Source: Impatiens glandulifera | Lineage: Eukaryota > Streptophyta > Magnoliopsida > Ericales > Balsaminaceae | Assembly: GCF_907164915.1 (NCBI RefSeq) | Contig: NC_061866.1 | Coordinates: 39,434,320 to 39,498,319, forward strand | DNA: 64,000 nucleotides | Direction: 5' to 3' | Shown here: positions 36,838 to 48,207 of the stretch, one piece after another | Layout: each line of letters starts with the position of its first letter | Position numbering within the stretch: position 1 is the first letter of the stretch | Made by a program: the position numbers and the translations under genes | Notes under the pieces: generated by a model | What the model was told of the DNA's origin: nothing | The model's input: only the letters and a program-made list of their open reading frames with translations | Database searches by the model: none

Positions 36838-37345
36838 CTAGCATGTAGCCCGTGCATTTGCACAATTAATAAAATAAAAACCGAGAAAAAAAATTACGGT
36901 TAAAATGTGATAACATTTTTAATTTACTCTCACGTATATATCCAAATTGACCACAACTCTCGACCCGACAATTTGGACACTTTGAAAATTAAGCATCATT
37001 ATAATTATATATATATATATATATGTAGATTAGTTAGTTAAAAGTTGAACTTATATTGTTAAAACGTTTCGCGTTCATCAAATATGGTATTGAATTTAAA
37101 ATACAAAGTCTTATTAGTCTAATTTGTTAAATAATTGTACTTGTTTTGTTATGTTGCAAATTCGAAACATACCTATAGCATTTTTAATTTTATTTTTAAC
37201 CGTTTTAAATTTATGGGCGGGTCAATCCACAATCCGACTCAAGTATACATTTACTCTCACATATATATCCAAATTAACCACAATTTTCGACCCGACAATC
37301 CAGACACTTTGAAAATTAAGTATCATTATATATATATATTTGTAA
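36838..37345 (-). mobile_element. Second Helitron copy, internally duplicated
   Basis: CTAG with its hairpin side at 36841-36838 (minus), about 75% like the first copy. A first TC-like end occurs at 37029-37028 and a homologous second body continues to about 37345, so it appears to be a tandem of a short and a longer unit. The outer 5' end is eroded. Confidence 0.55.
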
Positions 37346-37583
37346 TGATGTGTAATTTGAAAAGTTATTTTAAACTTTAATATATATATATATATATATT
37401 TTAATATTAATATTTAAAATATCGGGTTTGAGTTTTGCACACTCCCCATCCCGACCCCGATTTAAAATACCCGAATCCAACTATCGGGTACCCACGTGTA
37501 TCGGGTATACAGATGCCCATTGTCACCCATAATTTTATCCCTAATATGAATAAGAAGGTTTGAAATAATTGGGTATTGGGTCA

Positions 37584-38393
37584 TAGTCCGAATCTTCTTT
37601 TATGGATTCCCCCATGCCTCTATTCTAGACTAATCAAAATATAACATTAATATATTATATTATTAAAATACATTAGGGTTAAAGAAAACCCGAAATCAGA
37701 AAAAATGACCGCTTCATTACGGATTCAACTTAAAGCTTTAATATAGGTGAAGCGCGTTCTAAAGGGAAACACGTTTCACCTGTCTCTAATTAACGCTTTC
37801 ACATGAAACATTAATATATGTGAAGTGCGTTCTCAAGTGAAGCGCTTCACCTGAGATGTTAATACATGTGAAGCGCGTTCACAAGTGACGCTTCACTTTT
37901 ATCTTATTAACACTTTACCTGAAGCGTTAATACAAATGAAACACTTTCTCACCTGATATATATTTATATTTTATTATTAATTAGATTATCACTTAAATTA
38001 ATGATTTAGGTGAGGTAGCCTAGTGGTAAGAATCAGCTTAAGAGACCAAAAGGTCACGGGTTCGATTTCATCTGGAAGCGCTTTGAGTTTAAGCGGGGTG
38101 TCATGCTAGCTCTCTTTTATTAAAAAAAAAAAAAGATAGAGGTTGAGCGCAATTCACTTGAAAATGCGCTTCATATGTATTACTGCTTTAGTTGAAGCGT
38201 TAGTGCGTTTCACTTGAGAACACGCTTCACCTATATTAGCACTTCAGGTTGAACCTCGATTGAAGCGTCATTATTTTTGGATTTCAGTTTTTCTTTAACC
38301 CGAATGTATTTTTAATAATATAATATATTAATATTGTATTTTGATTGGTCCAGAACATAGACATAGTTTAATCTGTAACAGAAGATCTAGGAG
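37584..38393. mobile_element. Mutator-type foldback element with 9-bp target duplication
   Basis: Flanked by identical ATTGGGTCA (37575-37583 and 38394-38402). Terminal inverted repeats of about 150 bp (for example aatcaaaatataacattaat on the left against its complement on the right). Inner parts carry many gaagcg/cgcttc-type subrepeats in both orientations. The loop contains a SINE. Non-coding. Confidence 0.85.
38006..38138 (+). mobile_element. tRNA-derived SINE in the loop of the foldback element
   Basis: Box-A-like ggtagcctagtggtaag at about 38014, box-B-like cacgggttcgatttc at about 38056, a short body and a poly(A) run at 38123-38136. About 130 bp. Not a functional tRNA gene because no cloverleaf closes. 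The target duplication is not clear. Confidence 0.75.
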
Positions 38394-38566
38394 ATTGGGT
38401 CAATTGTCTAGTATACTTAATAGGTTCTTTATGATTAATCTAACAGCCTTTAAGGAATAATGTTCATGATTAATTTCCTAAAAGAGGAATATTGTATCCT
38501 TTAATCCACTAAAAGTTTTTATTCTTCCCAAAAACCAAAATATTATTTCAAACAACTAGAACTAGT

Positions 38567-38720
38567 GAAGGTAAGCAATATTTCAGGACTAATATGATGT
38601 TTTTGAGGAGGGTATAGGTAACAATGAAGAGGCAGGCTAATATGGACCAATCCATAAACCAATTTCATCTCCATATAGAGGTGAAAGAAGTTGAATAACA
38701 TAAACAGTTTCTAATATGCC
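38567..38720 (+). repeat. Dispersed repeat shared with RPB6 intron 1
   Basis: The block beginning gaaggtaagcaatatttcag is nearly identical over ~65 bp to 47182-47246, then further matches resume at 38640-38682 (against 47351-47393), with deletions here relative to the other copy. No termini recognised. Confidence 0.7.
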
Positions 38721-38825
38721 TCATGCCAGTCAGCTTTCAATTTGTTCATCTCTTTCAATTTGCCTGCTGGTTTTCAAAAAACATAATTCTCAACAAGTAT
38801 GGAGTTTAAGTCATTTCTAATACCA

Positions 38826-38863
38826 GGCCCAACAGCCCAAGTCTTCTTTTTGTGCAGAGCCCA
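38826..38863 (+). promoter_or_regulatory. Cluster of site-II-type (TGGGCY) motifs upstream of the topoisomerase gene
   Basis: ggccca at 38826-38831 and agccca at 38834-38839 and 38858-38863, i.e. TGGGCC/TGGGCT on the other strand. These motifs are common in promoters of plant genes for organelle biogenesis and cell growth and bind TCP factors. Position about 400 bp before the start codon. Function here is inferred. Confidence 0.4.
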
Positions 38864-39135
38864 CATTTCCTTTCCCTGAATCCCTTGGCCTACTTTCTTT
38901 GTTCAAACTTCAAACCCTCCCTCTCTCTCCCCAAGTCCTATCTGTCACTGCCCAGCTCCGAGATTGAATCCCGTCCGACAGCGTCCAGCTTCATGGGTTG
39001 CGCTATAGTCTACGATGAAGAATGAAATAGAAATTAGAGGATAAAACAAACCTATTTATCTGTTAAAATAGTATAGTATTCGCGTCTTCCAAAAACCCTT
39101 GTAATGTCAGCAACAAGGAATTGGAGAGTGAGACA

Positions 39136-39263
39136 ATGGTGAGCCTCCTCTTCCCTCCAATACTTAAAACCACCCTTTCATTTTTCTTCACTTTTCATTG
39201 AGACTTTTCCAGTTGCAGGTGAGAATCCGTGTTTATGACCCAGTTGTTGGATATCTCCGATGA
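39136..39263 (+). other. Spliced upstream ORF overlapping the topoisomerase start codon
   Basis: ATG at 39136-39138 is followed at once by a donor (gtgagc). An acceptor (ccagttgcag) ends at 39218. Spliced, it reads MVRIRVYDPVVGYLR and stops with TGA at 39261-39263, overlapping the main ATG (39260-39262) as ATGA. This depends on the inferred leader intron; transcript evidence is not available here. Confidence 0.4.
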
Positions 39264-42200
39264 CGGTTGTTTATCGCCGGCAGAGAAGCTTATTTGCTGC
39301 TTCATTAAACTCTCAATTTTCCTGCTGGAACATATCGAAGCTACGGAAAACTAAAATGGTGAACGCTCAAATTTCTTTCTTTTAGTCGTTTGTGGGTTGT
39401 TCTTCCATGATGTTCATCATTCATTTGTCTAATTCTCCATGTTTGTGTAAAAATCGGTATTGCAGTTGCAGAACAGTGTATTACAGACATACCATAATGT
39501 TTCTTTAAAAAACCCAGCAGCTGATATGTCTGGGTCTTTATGTTTCGTTGGATTTGGAAATGTCAGACTCTACTCCATTGGAAGGAACCCACAACAAGCC
39601 CTTTCTCTTATCGCTGAACGAACCTCTCGTGCTGCAAGTAGCCTTGTTTGTAGGTCCAAACCTCTTATTTCCATGAATGCATTTGATTATGGTTCACTTC
39701 AAGGTAGAATCAAGTTGAGTTCATATTACCAGACTGCTTCACTTAAGAGACCTTTTTCCACTAAAGCCGACACAAATAGAAATGACGATAGTTTTATAAG
39801 AAGTGGGAGTACTTCAGCTTTGGGCAAGTTGAGTGTAGCCTGGAATAGAGGGAAGAACATTTCCAAGGCTGGAGTATCAGCAAGTAAGGACTCTGATGCA
39901 TCACAACCATCTGAAGACGTGAAGGAAGCTGCTTCCTCAAGTTCATTGTTGGGCAATGCTAACAATGTCCAAAAGTCTCCTAGGAAAAAGAAGCAGCCAT
40001 CGATAAGAAAAAAAAAGGAGGATGAGTTGACTGGTTCTAGTACAAATGGAGCTTCTCAACCAATCCAAGATACTAATGTTACTTCAGAGGTTAGAAGATG
40101 ATTTCATTGTGTGGTTTGGGATTTTCTTATTTGTTTTCTTTCAATTTTGTTAACCCTCCAGCTGTTCAGGAAAACATCGGAAGTATTAACAAGGAGGAGC
40201 TTATTAACAGTTTGCCTTTAGTGAAGAGTCCAGCCAAAAGAAAAACTGCCAAGTCTAGCAAGAAGGCAAAACCTGAAAAAGTAGGTAAGGTTGAAGCATC
40301 TCCAGTTTTAGTTGTGGATAAACTAGATCTTAAACCAGAAAGCCGAATCAAGAGTAAATCGAAGGTTCTGGTTAAAAAGGAATTTAAGTCCCTGTACCCT
40401 CCTTCTGGGAAATCAGTTCTTGTCGTGGAGTCTTTGACAAAGGCAAAAGTTATTCAGAAGTATCTGGGTGACATGTTTGAAGTTTTACCTAGCTATGGAC
40501 ATGTCAGAGATCTCGCTGCAAGATCTGGATCTGTTCGGCCCGATGATGATTTCAGTATGGTGTGGGAAGTTCCTTCTACTGCCTGGACACATCTAAAGAG
40601 TATCAAGATCGCACTAAACGGGTATGCTGTTGCATATATATATATATTGTTTTCTTCCTGATATCTGTAACAAGTAGAATATATAATATAAAAGACACAT
40701 AGAGAAAAGGAGGGACTTAGATTGATATAGAAGAGAAGATAGACCACCACATCATTTCTAAGCATACTACATACTTTTGGACACGAATAGGCCATTTTGG
40801 AACATTGGATTTGTATTGGACAATTGATAGTTTTGCTGGAGATTTTTGGGTTTCAAGGGGAGATGATATAGAGATTTTAGGGATCATGTACATGCCTAAC
40901 TTTTAACGCGTAAGCAAGTTATTCCAGATGAATAATTCTGTTTCTTAAAAAGACATTATTGTGAAGCTACTCTCCCTACCCTATATACTAACAAAGGAAT
41001 ATAGTTTGTTTAATACTAGGGATTATTTCATCTGCATTCTATCCATTATCATTCTCATTACAACCCTTCATACACTCACAGCAATATCACTGTAGAAGTT
41101 CTATATTAGAATTGCTTGGTTCAAATCTTCATTTTATGGTTAAAAACATATTTTCTTGTATGTTAGCTACTAATTATATTTTTTTTGGATTTTTTGTGTT
41201 CTTTTAGTGCTGAAAACCTTATCCTTGCGTCAGATCCAGACAGGGAAGGAGAAGCTATAGCATGGCATATCATTGAGATGCTGCAACAACAAGGGGCATT
41301 GCACGATGACATAACAGTTGCAAGGGTTGTATTTAATGAAGTAACAGAGGCATCAATCAAAAATGCTTTGCAAACTCCTAGAGTAATCGACGTGAACTTG
41401 GTTCAAGCTTATTTAGCACGGAGAGCTCTTGACTATTTGATTGGATTCAATATTTCACCATTGTTATGGAGGAAATTACCTGGTTGCCAGTCAGCTGGCC
41501 GTGTCCAATCTGCTGCTTTGTCTCTCATATGTGACAGAGAAATGGAAATCGATGCATTTGAACCACGTGAATACTGGACTGTAGAGGTCCAGTTTAACAA
41601 GAAGAACGAAGATAATAAATATGCCTTCTTATCCTCTTTGACTCATGTTGGTTCGGAAAAGGTAAGCCAACTCTCTATTAGCTCTCGAGAACAAGCAAAC
41701 GACATTGAAAATAACATAAATTCATCCGAATTTGAAGTTCTCGGTTCCAAAAGAAGCAAGGTGAAGAGGAACCCTCCGACACCATTTATAACATCATCAC
41801 TTCAACAAGACGCTGCTAACAAGCTACATTTTTCAGCCATGTACACAATGAAACTTGCTCAGAAACTATACGAAGGTGTTCAATTATCAGATGCCAGTAC
41901 AACAGGATTGATAACATACATGAGAACAGATGGATTACACATTTCAGATGAAGCTGCTAAGGATATTCGTTCCTTTGTCATTGAAAGGTATGGAGGGGAA
42001 TACACACCCGATACTGCTCGTACGTATTTTAAAAAGATAAAAAACGCTCAAGAGGCTCATGAGGCTATTAGACCCACAAATATTCGGAGATTACCTTCTT
42101 CACTCGAGGGAATCCTCGATGAAGATGCGTTGAAGTTATATGCTCTTATATGGGTTCGGACAATGGCATGCCAAATGGAACCTGTTAAGATAGATCAGAT

Positions 42201-44447
42201 ACAATTAGATATCAGGAGTATAGACCAGTCAGTTGCGTTTAGATCCACCTGCTCGACAGTTGATTTTTTCGGTTACCAGACTGTTTACAGGGATATGGAA
42301 GCCAAAATGCTAAACTACACTGATAATGAAGACGATGAGCGTAAAGAGCTTTTCAAGCTTCTTTGTGATCTAAACTCTGGAGATACATTATGTGCTACAA
42401 AGGTGAAACTTAGTGAGCACCATACACAACCTCCATCACGCTTTTCTGAAGCTTCATTAGTAAAGAAGCTGGAAGAACTTGGTATTGGAAGGCCTTCAAC
42501 TTATGCTTCTACACTGAAAGTTTTACAAGATAGACATTATGTCCAAGTAAAGAGTAGAGTATTATATCCAGAGTTTCGTGGACGAATGGTCTCGGCATTC
42601 CTCTCTCACCATTTCTCTGAGGTTACTGATTATTCTTTTACCGCTGACATGGAAACCGAGCTTGATAATGTTTCTGCTGGACTGACGGAATGGAAGGGGT
42701 TACTTAGAGATTATTGGACAAGATTTAGTGAGTACTGTGAACTTACTGCTAGTGTTCATATCCATCAAGTGGAAAAAATGCTGGAGAAAACATTTGGGGA
42801 TTTCTTATTTGCTTCACTACCTGGCAAAAGCAGAACGTGCCCAATTTGTCTGGAAGGGACTCTCATTTTCAAAGTTAGTAGGTTTGGAGCTGGATATTTT
42901 ATAGGCTGTAATCAACATCCAAAGTGCAAGTAAGTGTAGTGTTGCTTTAACTTTTACTTGTATTCCCATGTAGAAACTTGAAATATGCATCCTTATCTGT
43001 TTTGTTGTTTCCTTTGGTGGTAAGTGTTCTGTCTTTACTGGTGAATGTGACGTGTGCTTGTAATTTATTCAATTGCAATGGCTAAAGTTAAGTTTCCTTA
43101 GGAAGTTGAGCTTGTTTGATCTTGGTTTTCTCCAATCAAATAGTTTTTGAAAAATCTGTGAAAAAGTGGTTAATTTGGTTAAAGTGACTAAAATATCCTT
43201 GTGTTCATAAGCTTCGGTATGTTGGCCAAGTTTGTTTTTTCCTGTTTGTTTTTGGATTGGTCTTGGAGAGGATGGTCTGTGGACTTTGTTGACCTTCACG
43301 CTCACTGGAAAATTTGTAGTTCTTGCTGTGGCATGTTGGAGTTCATATATATAAATTGTGTTAACATATTTTTTTTTGTCATGAAGGCAGTAAACAAAGT
43401 CTTGCACTTATGATTTATGTTTTTGATTCCTTATTCTATTTTTCTTTTGTCGATTTGAATTTTTGTACAGGTATATTGCCAAGACATTATATGGTGAGGA
43501 TGAAGAAGATGATACTCCTGATAATAAGGCTGTTGATGTGCCCAAAATACTTGGTCTTCATACCATTTCTGGGGAAAAGGTATTTTGATTTATTTCTCAG
43601 TTAAATTTGAATGTCTATTATGTAACAGCTAGTTTCCAGCTTTTTTTGTTAAATTTAAAATTTATTTTGTTTTTCAGATCCTATTGAAGACTGGCCCTTA
43701 CGGTTCCTATGTTCAACTTGGCGAAGATAGAAAAGGATACTTGCCAAAACGAGCATCTCTTTCCCAAGTAAGAACTTCATATCATCCATATGCACGATTT
43801 ATTTTGGAAAGAAGTTCATGTTGCTTCACCAACTTCTATGAATGTCTCGTTTTAAAAATGGATCAAATAATTTATTGGTTAACTCAGTTAAGTTCTTCAA
43901 TCATATTTACACAATTCTTGCAGCTCTTCAATCTCAATATTTCATTTGCATTTTTATTAGGTAAAAAATGTGAAATCTATTACACTTGAAGATGCGTTGG
44001 AGTTGCTGAAATATCCAATAACATTGGTAAACAAACTCAAATTTCTTTCTTATGTAGTAATATTATTTGTATGGTTATTAAATCCAATAGTATTAATATT
44101 AACACCACATTATAATAGGGAAATCATCCGGGCGATAACCATCCGGTTGTGATAAGGCTTGGGAAGAGCGGATTTACTATCAGACACAGAAGTTCATTTG
44201 CACCTCTGTCCAAGGTTCCTTTTTCTCTGGGGTTTTTGCTGATTTAAGAATAATCTTTGAGAATTTGATTCTTATTTTCATTCATTCCCAACTTTTGAAT
44301 ATTTTTTATCTTCAGAATGCAAATCCAACCGAAATAACCCTGGAGAAGGCGTTGAAGCTTTTACAAGGAAAAGATGTAAAGCGATGTGGTCGACCTAAGA
44401 GAGCAGCACCTAAACCTGAAGAAGCCATGGAGGATTCTTCTTTGTAG
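39260..44447 (+). CDS. Organelle-targeted type IA (bacterial TopA-like) DNA topoisomerase
   Basis: Nine exons: 39260-39358, 39466-40089, 40170-40621, 41208-42929, 43471-43579, 43678-43767, 43961-44026, 44119-44214, 44316-44447. Every junction has GT-AG and the frame closes to 1129 aa. The enzyme relaxes negatively supercoiled DNA through a 5'-phosphotyrosine. Residues ~1-110 look like a transit peptide (RPFSTKA near its end), followed by a Lys/Ser-rich linker. The TOPRIM domain starts at ~322 (SVLVVESLTKAKVIQKYLG) and contains the metal-binding DPDREGE at 401-407. The active-site Tyr is residue 629 in LITYMRTDG. A C4 zinc finger uses Cys 936, 939, 959 and 965. Two C-terminal TopA-type repeats follow (GPYGSYVQLG...ITLEDALELL and VVIRLGKSGF...ITLEKALKLL). 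It resembles Arabidopsis At4g31210. Plastid and/or mitochondrial location is inferred. Confidence 0.92.
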
Positions 44448-45547
44448 ATTTAAGTCACATCAGTTCCATTTTTATTAAAGTTTTTTTCTCAATATTTCTG
44501 CAAACAAGTTAGTTGATCAAAAGGCCTCATTCAACTTAGAGGATAGGGTGACACAAACTCTGTTTTCAGAGGAAAATTGTAACCATAGAAGCATCTATAA
44601 ATCAATTTTGTTGTGATTTGTAGGCTAGCGGCACTATTTGTTTCTACATTAGACTCAGAATCCAAAATAAAATCATTTTTCATATAGGAATTACTATAAT
44701 CTTATTCTTGTAAATATATTAGGCCTATTCATAAACCCTATTTTGGAGCCGGATCTGGCTTTGGACAATGAAGAACTGTCAATAAATTTATTTAGGAACA
44801 CTTTTGTTTTTTTTTTATAAGTATCGATGTTGATTTAGATGAGATAAAGTTTAAACATTAAACTTAACTAGACATTTATTGACATTTTTTAGTTCAAATT
44901 AATATCTCTATCTAGGTATCCGGCATGAAATAAGATGGGGCTACTTTGCGAGTTTCACGATTATTCTAGAAACGAGTTTCTTCATCTCGCCACTCCGAGA
45001 ACTTCCTCACCTATACTATAACCACACTTTCAAAATGACAACACAAACTTCAAAGTTTGGGTGACAATAGTATTTTCATGTTGGAGAACACTTTTTCTTC
45101 ACTAAATAACAAAAGATATCGACTCCTACATGCATAAGCCACTCTATGTTTTGGGATATTGATGTTTGTAACTCTTTATTAGGGCTCCCTAATAAATGTT
45201 TGACTATAGAAACAAAAAATAATTACATACAATCACACCTATAAACTGTTTGAGGATGAACAAAATACCCTTTTCATTAACGATTGAACAAAATATTTAA
45301 GACCTCAAACTTTGCAACTTGACAACAAAATAGCTCAGACAAAGTGGCCCCATGAGAAATTCAGACAAACAGTTAATAAAAACATAGTTAACTCTTGCAT
45401 AAGGCAAAAATTTTGGATAATCATATAATTAGTTTGAACACAATATTATGATTACTAGACATTCACATTACTGGACAAAATATTAGTTATAATAAGTGCG
45501 ATACATATCATCCCTAACATAACAGATTAAAGACGCAAATCATCCAA
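44448..45547. other. Convergent intergenic region and 3' UTRs
   Basis: Separates the stop codons of the topoisomerase gene (plus) and RPB6 (minus). Both 3' ends must lie here. No other gene or element recognised. Confidence 0.6.
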
Positions 45548-48207
45548 TTAATCACCGCCAACTTGCCTCTTCCACGAGTCTTCAACAATCAGCTCATCGA
45601 CTCCCCAATCTTCGTAACTGGATGCGACAGATTACAGTTACATTTTGGAAAGTAGGAAAACACAAGGCAGATTGATCCATTACCAAAAAGTAAAAAAATC
45701 TATGTTTGGTGTTTTTTTATTAAGAAGAATCGTACCTTCCATCAGGCAGATAGCGACGAATTGTGAAAGGTATCTTACGCTGTCGAAGCTCTTTCATTGC
45801 AATCTAGAAACAAAATATGAATGCAACCAAATGAAGCAACTTTTTTATCAACCCTTTTTCTTTTCATGTTGATCGTGATATATAAAATCTACATGTCATA
45901 TTTGTCAAAAACATCACAATGATTAAAAAAAATCTGAATTGAGAAAAATATCTCTATACCAAGTGGAAGATAAAAAAATATCTTATACCGAAATAAAAAT
46001 ATCTCTTTCAATTTCAACTTTTGAAAATTTTTCAAAGAGATAATGCAAAATACTAATTTTCAAATAGATTCAAAATGATGTAATAATCAATGCAATTTCA
46101 AGTGCAGCCAAATCTCTAAAAGGGAACTTAGAACTACATAATGAAGTCCAAAGGTTACCCAAATTGCCAGAAACTATGCACAAACACATTAAATATAAAT
46201 ATACTTATATACATTAACATATTATTTGAGAATATGTAAAGGAAAATAATATAGTTTTCATGTAATCCTAGGCCTTGTTTGATGAAGGGTTCACATCCCA
46301 TCACAATCAAATCATTTAACCCAATAATCGCACATAATCGACTTTTTCATCAAACAAGTTTTTCCCAAAATATCAGATTATTTAGAACAGAACACAAAGA
46401 TCCTACATCAAACAAACCCTTGACCTACAAAAACTTAAACGATGTTTATTAGCACTTCTCTAGGCTTTTTACTCGTATCTTTGAGATAACATATCACTTG
46501 TATACTACTCTATTAAGAGGCTAACCTCAAGTGGATCAGTTTCCCCTTCCAACTCAACCATCACAGGTGCATTCATGCTGCTCACAGAAGTTAAAAGAGT
46601 CAATGCAATTAAGAAATCTTTTCATTCACAAAAGCTTTGATAGTTAATTGCTTTGCTTTTTTACCTGATTTGCAATGCCCTGGTACCGAGAATTCTGGCA
46701 CGTTCATATTTAGTCATATATTTTGATGTTTTACGTTCTCGTTCAATGGGCTCCGGTTCTTTATCCTCACCATCAGCTAAAACAGCATCCGCGGCCTCTT
46801 CATTGTTATCGTTATCAAGTTCCTCTTCTGCCCCTTCCTGCAACATTATCCACATATATCAAGTCATCAATAGGCAAAGAGCCTTGTTTCCAATTAGCAT
46901 ATTGAGTTTCAAAGAAAAGTCAGTCACCTCAGGCTCAGGTTCTTGTGGCTCATCTTCATACCTATACATTCACGATATTAATCAGACTGAGAAACAAACA
47001 TTCCTATTCTTCCAAACAAGATTCAATATCTTAATTTAAAGAAACCTAACAAATGTAGCGACCAAGTCAGATTCTTCAAAATAATATTCTTTGTGACTAG
47101 GTTATCTATAACGTAGTCATTACATACTCAAGAATAGGGAGGGTAAAATTGACACAAAGGAATCAGACTACTGGAACTGGAGAAGGTAAGCAATATTTCA
47201 GGACTAACATGATGTTTTTGAGGAGGGTATAGGTAACAATGAATAGGTAAGTTCATGGCATAAGGGTCATTGGTGTTGATAAAGAGGAAGGAGACAAAAG
47301 GAATGGGCAATATGGGTTGATTCTGTAAAGGCTAAAGATCTTCTTCTGCTCATATGGACAAAGCCATAAACAAATTTCATCTCCATGTAGAGTGGCACTT
47401 GTTGCTCTTAATTCGGAGCTTAGAGTGGAAGAAGTTCAATGACAAACAATAAATTTCTTAATGAGGAAGAAAGAAGGCTGTTACTGAACCAGAGGTTGGC
47501 AGACAAGTATTTTCTTCTGCTATAAGTACATCACCTAAACCTATATTCTTTTTGGTGGAGAGGTGAGAAAAAAGCAATCTCTGACAGCCTCAACAGGTTC
47601 GGGTTTAAGTTGGGCACCAACAGATCAATCATGTTGACTGTTGAGCCTCATCAGGCCTGCAATGTCTGATCCTGTGCCCGACCCATTGCCATACCCAAAT
47701 GGGAAAGAGCAATATATACTAATCTACGTACAAGTTTTAAGAAATATTTGAAAAAGACAAATGGGTAGCAAGTTGTTTTATTCTCAAATAAGTTAGGACT
47801 CATATGATGGTTATTCATACATTCTATGGAATCTTCACGAATTGAACACTACTCATTCAACTCATCTTGAATCCAGAACGTGCTTATTATCGGTGATGCC
47901 ATAATTCTCAATACTTTATAAACTATAATACTACAAACCCTAAACCCTAACACATCATGAACATGAATCAAAACATGCGAATTGAAAAAATGAACTGGAT
48001 TCTGGAGAATATCAGCAGGTATGAGTAAGAACAAGATGTTGTGATATTGATAAGGATTCTCGCTTGTACAAACTAAACAGAAAAACGGAATTCCAGCCAG
48101 TCGAAGGCGTGGTGAATCAATAGGTAAAGCATAAAATGGAAAAGAGATTAGTGAAGGAATGAAGAAGAAAGAAATTACGTGTCGATCTCGTAATCTTCGT
48201 CCGCCAT
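45548..48207 (-). CDS. RPB6: RPB6, common subunit 6 of nuclear DNA-directed RNA polymerases
   Basis: Six exons on the minus strand: 48207-48179, 46961-46928, 46837-46665, 46577-46526, 45803-45736, 45617-45548. All have GT-AG junctions, total 426 nt, 141 aa plus stop, close to the usual plant length of about 144. The N-terminus is short and acidic (MADEDYEIDTYEDEPQ) followed by an Asp/Glu/Asn-rich linker. The conserved core reads KYMTKYERARILGTRALQ, then SMNAPVMVELEGETDPLE, IAMKELRQRKIPFTIRRYLP and YEDWGVDELIVEDSW. RPB6 is a small assembly and stability subunit at the clamp base, shared by Pol I, II and III and by plant Pol IV and V. The exon structure is intact, with the first intron (46962-48178) carrying a telo-box and a dispersed repeat. 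Confidence 0.95.
46271..46425. mobile_element. MITE-like insertion in intron 4 of RPB6
   Basis: Left end ggccttgtttgatgaagggt and complement of right end (ggtcaagggtttgtttgatg) form imperfect inverted repeats. About 155 bp, non-coding. The ends resemble those at 9139-9347. Target duplication unclear. Confidence 0.45.
47182..47465. repeat. Longer copy of the dispersed repeat at 38567, in RPB6 intron 1
   Basis: Matches 38567-38720 in three blocks, with about 110 bp and 45 bp present here but missing there. Same relative (plus) orientation in both. Origin unknown. Confidence 0.7.
47935..47950. promoter_or_regulatory. Double telo-box in RPB6 intron 1
   Basis: aaaccctaaaccctaa, two overlapping telo-box units, about 230 bp into the first intron. 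Telo-boxes near the 5' end are typical of plant genes expressed in dividing cells, such as those of the transcription and translation machinery. Regulatory effect here is inferred. Confidence 0.45.

Larger units (their letters stand above)
35918..37531. mobile_element. hAT-type non-autonomous element carrying Helitron sequences
   Basis: Imperfect terminal repeats tagggaaggtaatggg (left) and tatgggtgacaatgggc (complement of right) with subterminal acccg/cgggt motifs. Flanks are ATTTCATC (35910-35917) and ATTTTATC (37532-37539), an 8-bp duplication with one mismatch. The interior is occupied by Helitron-like copies. Confidence 0.65.

Noticed and set aside
38014..38070. Possible tRNA gene
   Set aside because: Box A and B are present but no cloverleaf stems close, and a poly(A) tail follows; it is a SINE.
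39460..39465. Start of the topoisomerase at this position
   Set aside because: There is no ATG here; it is a splice acceptor (ttgcag), and an upstream coding exon at 39260-39358 joins in frame.
43201..43413. 70-codon frame between topoisomerase exons
   Set aside because: Lies in an intron with good GT-AG borders; hydrophobic chance frame.
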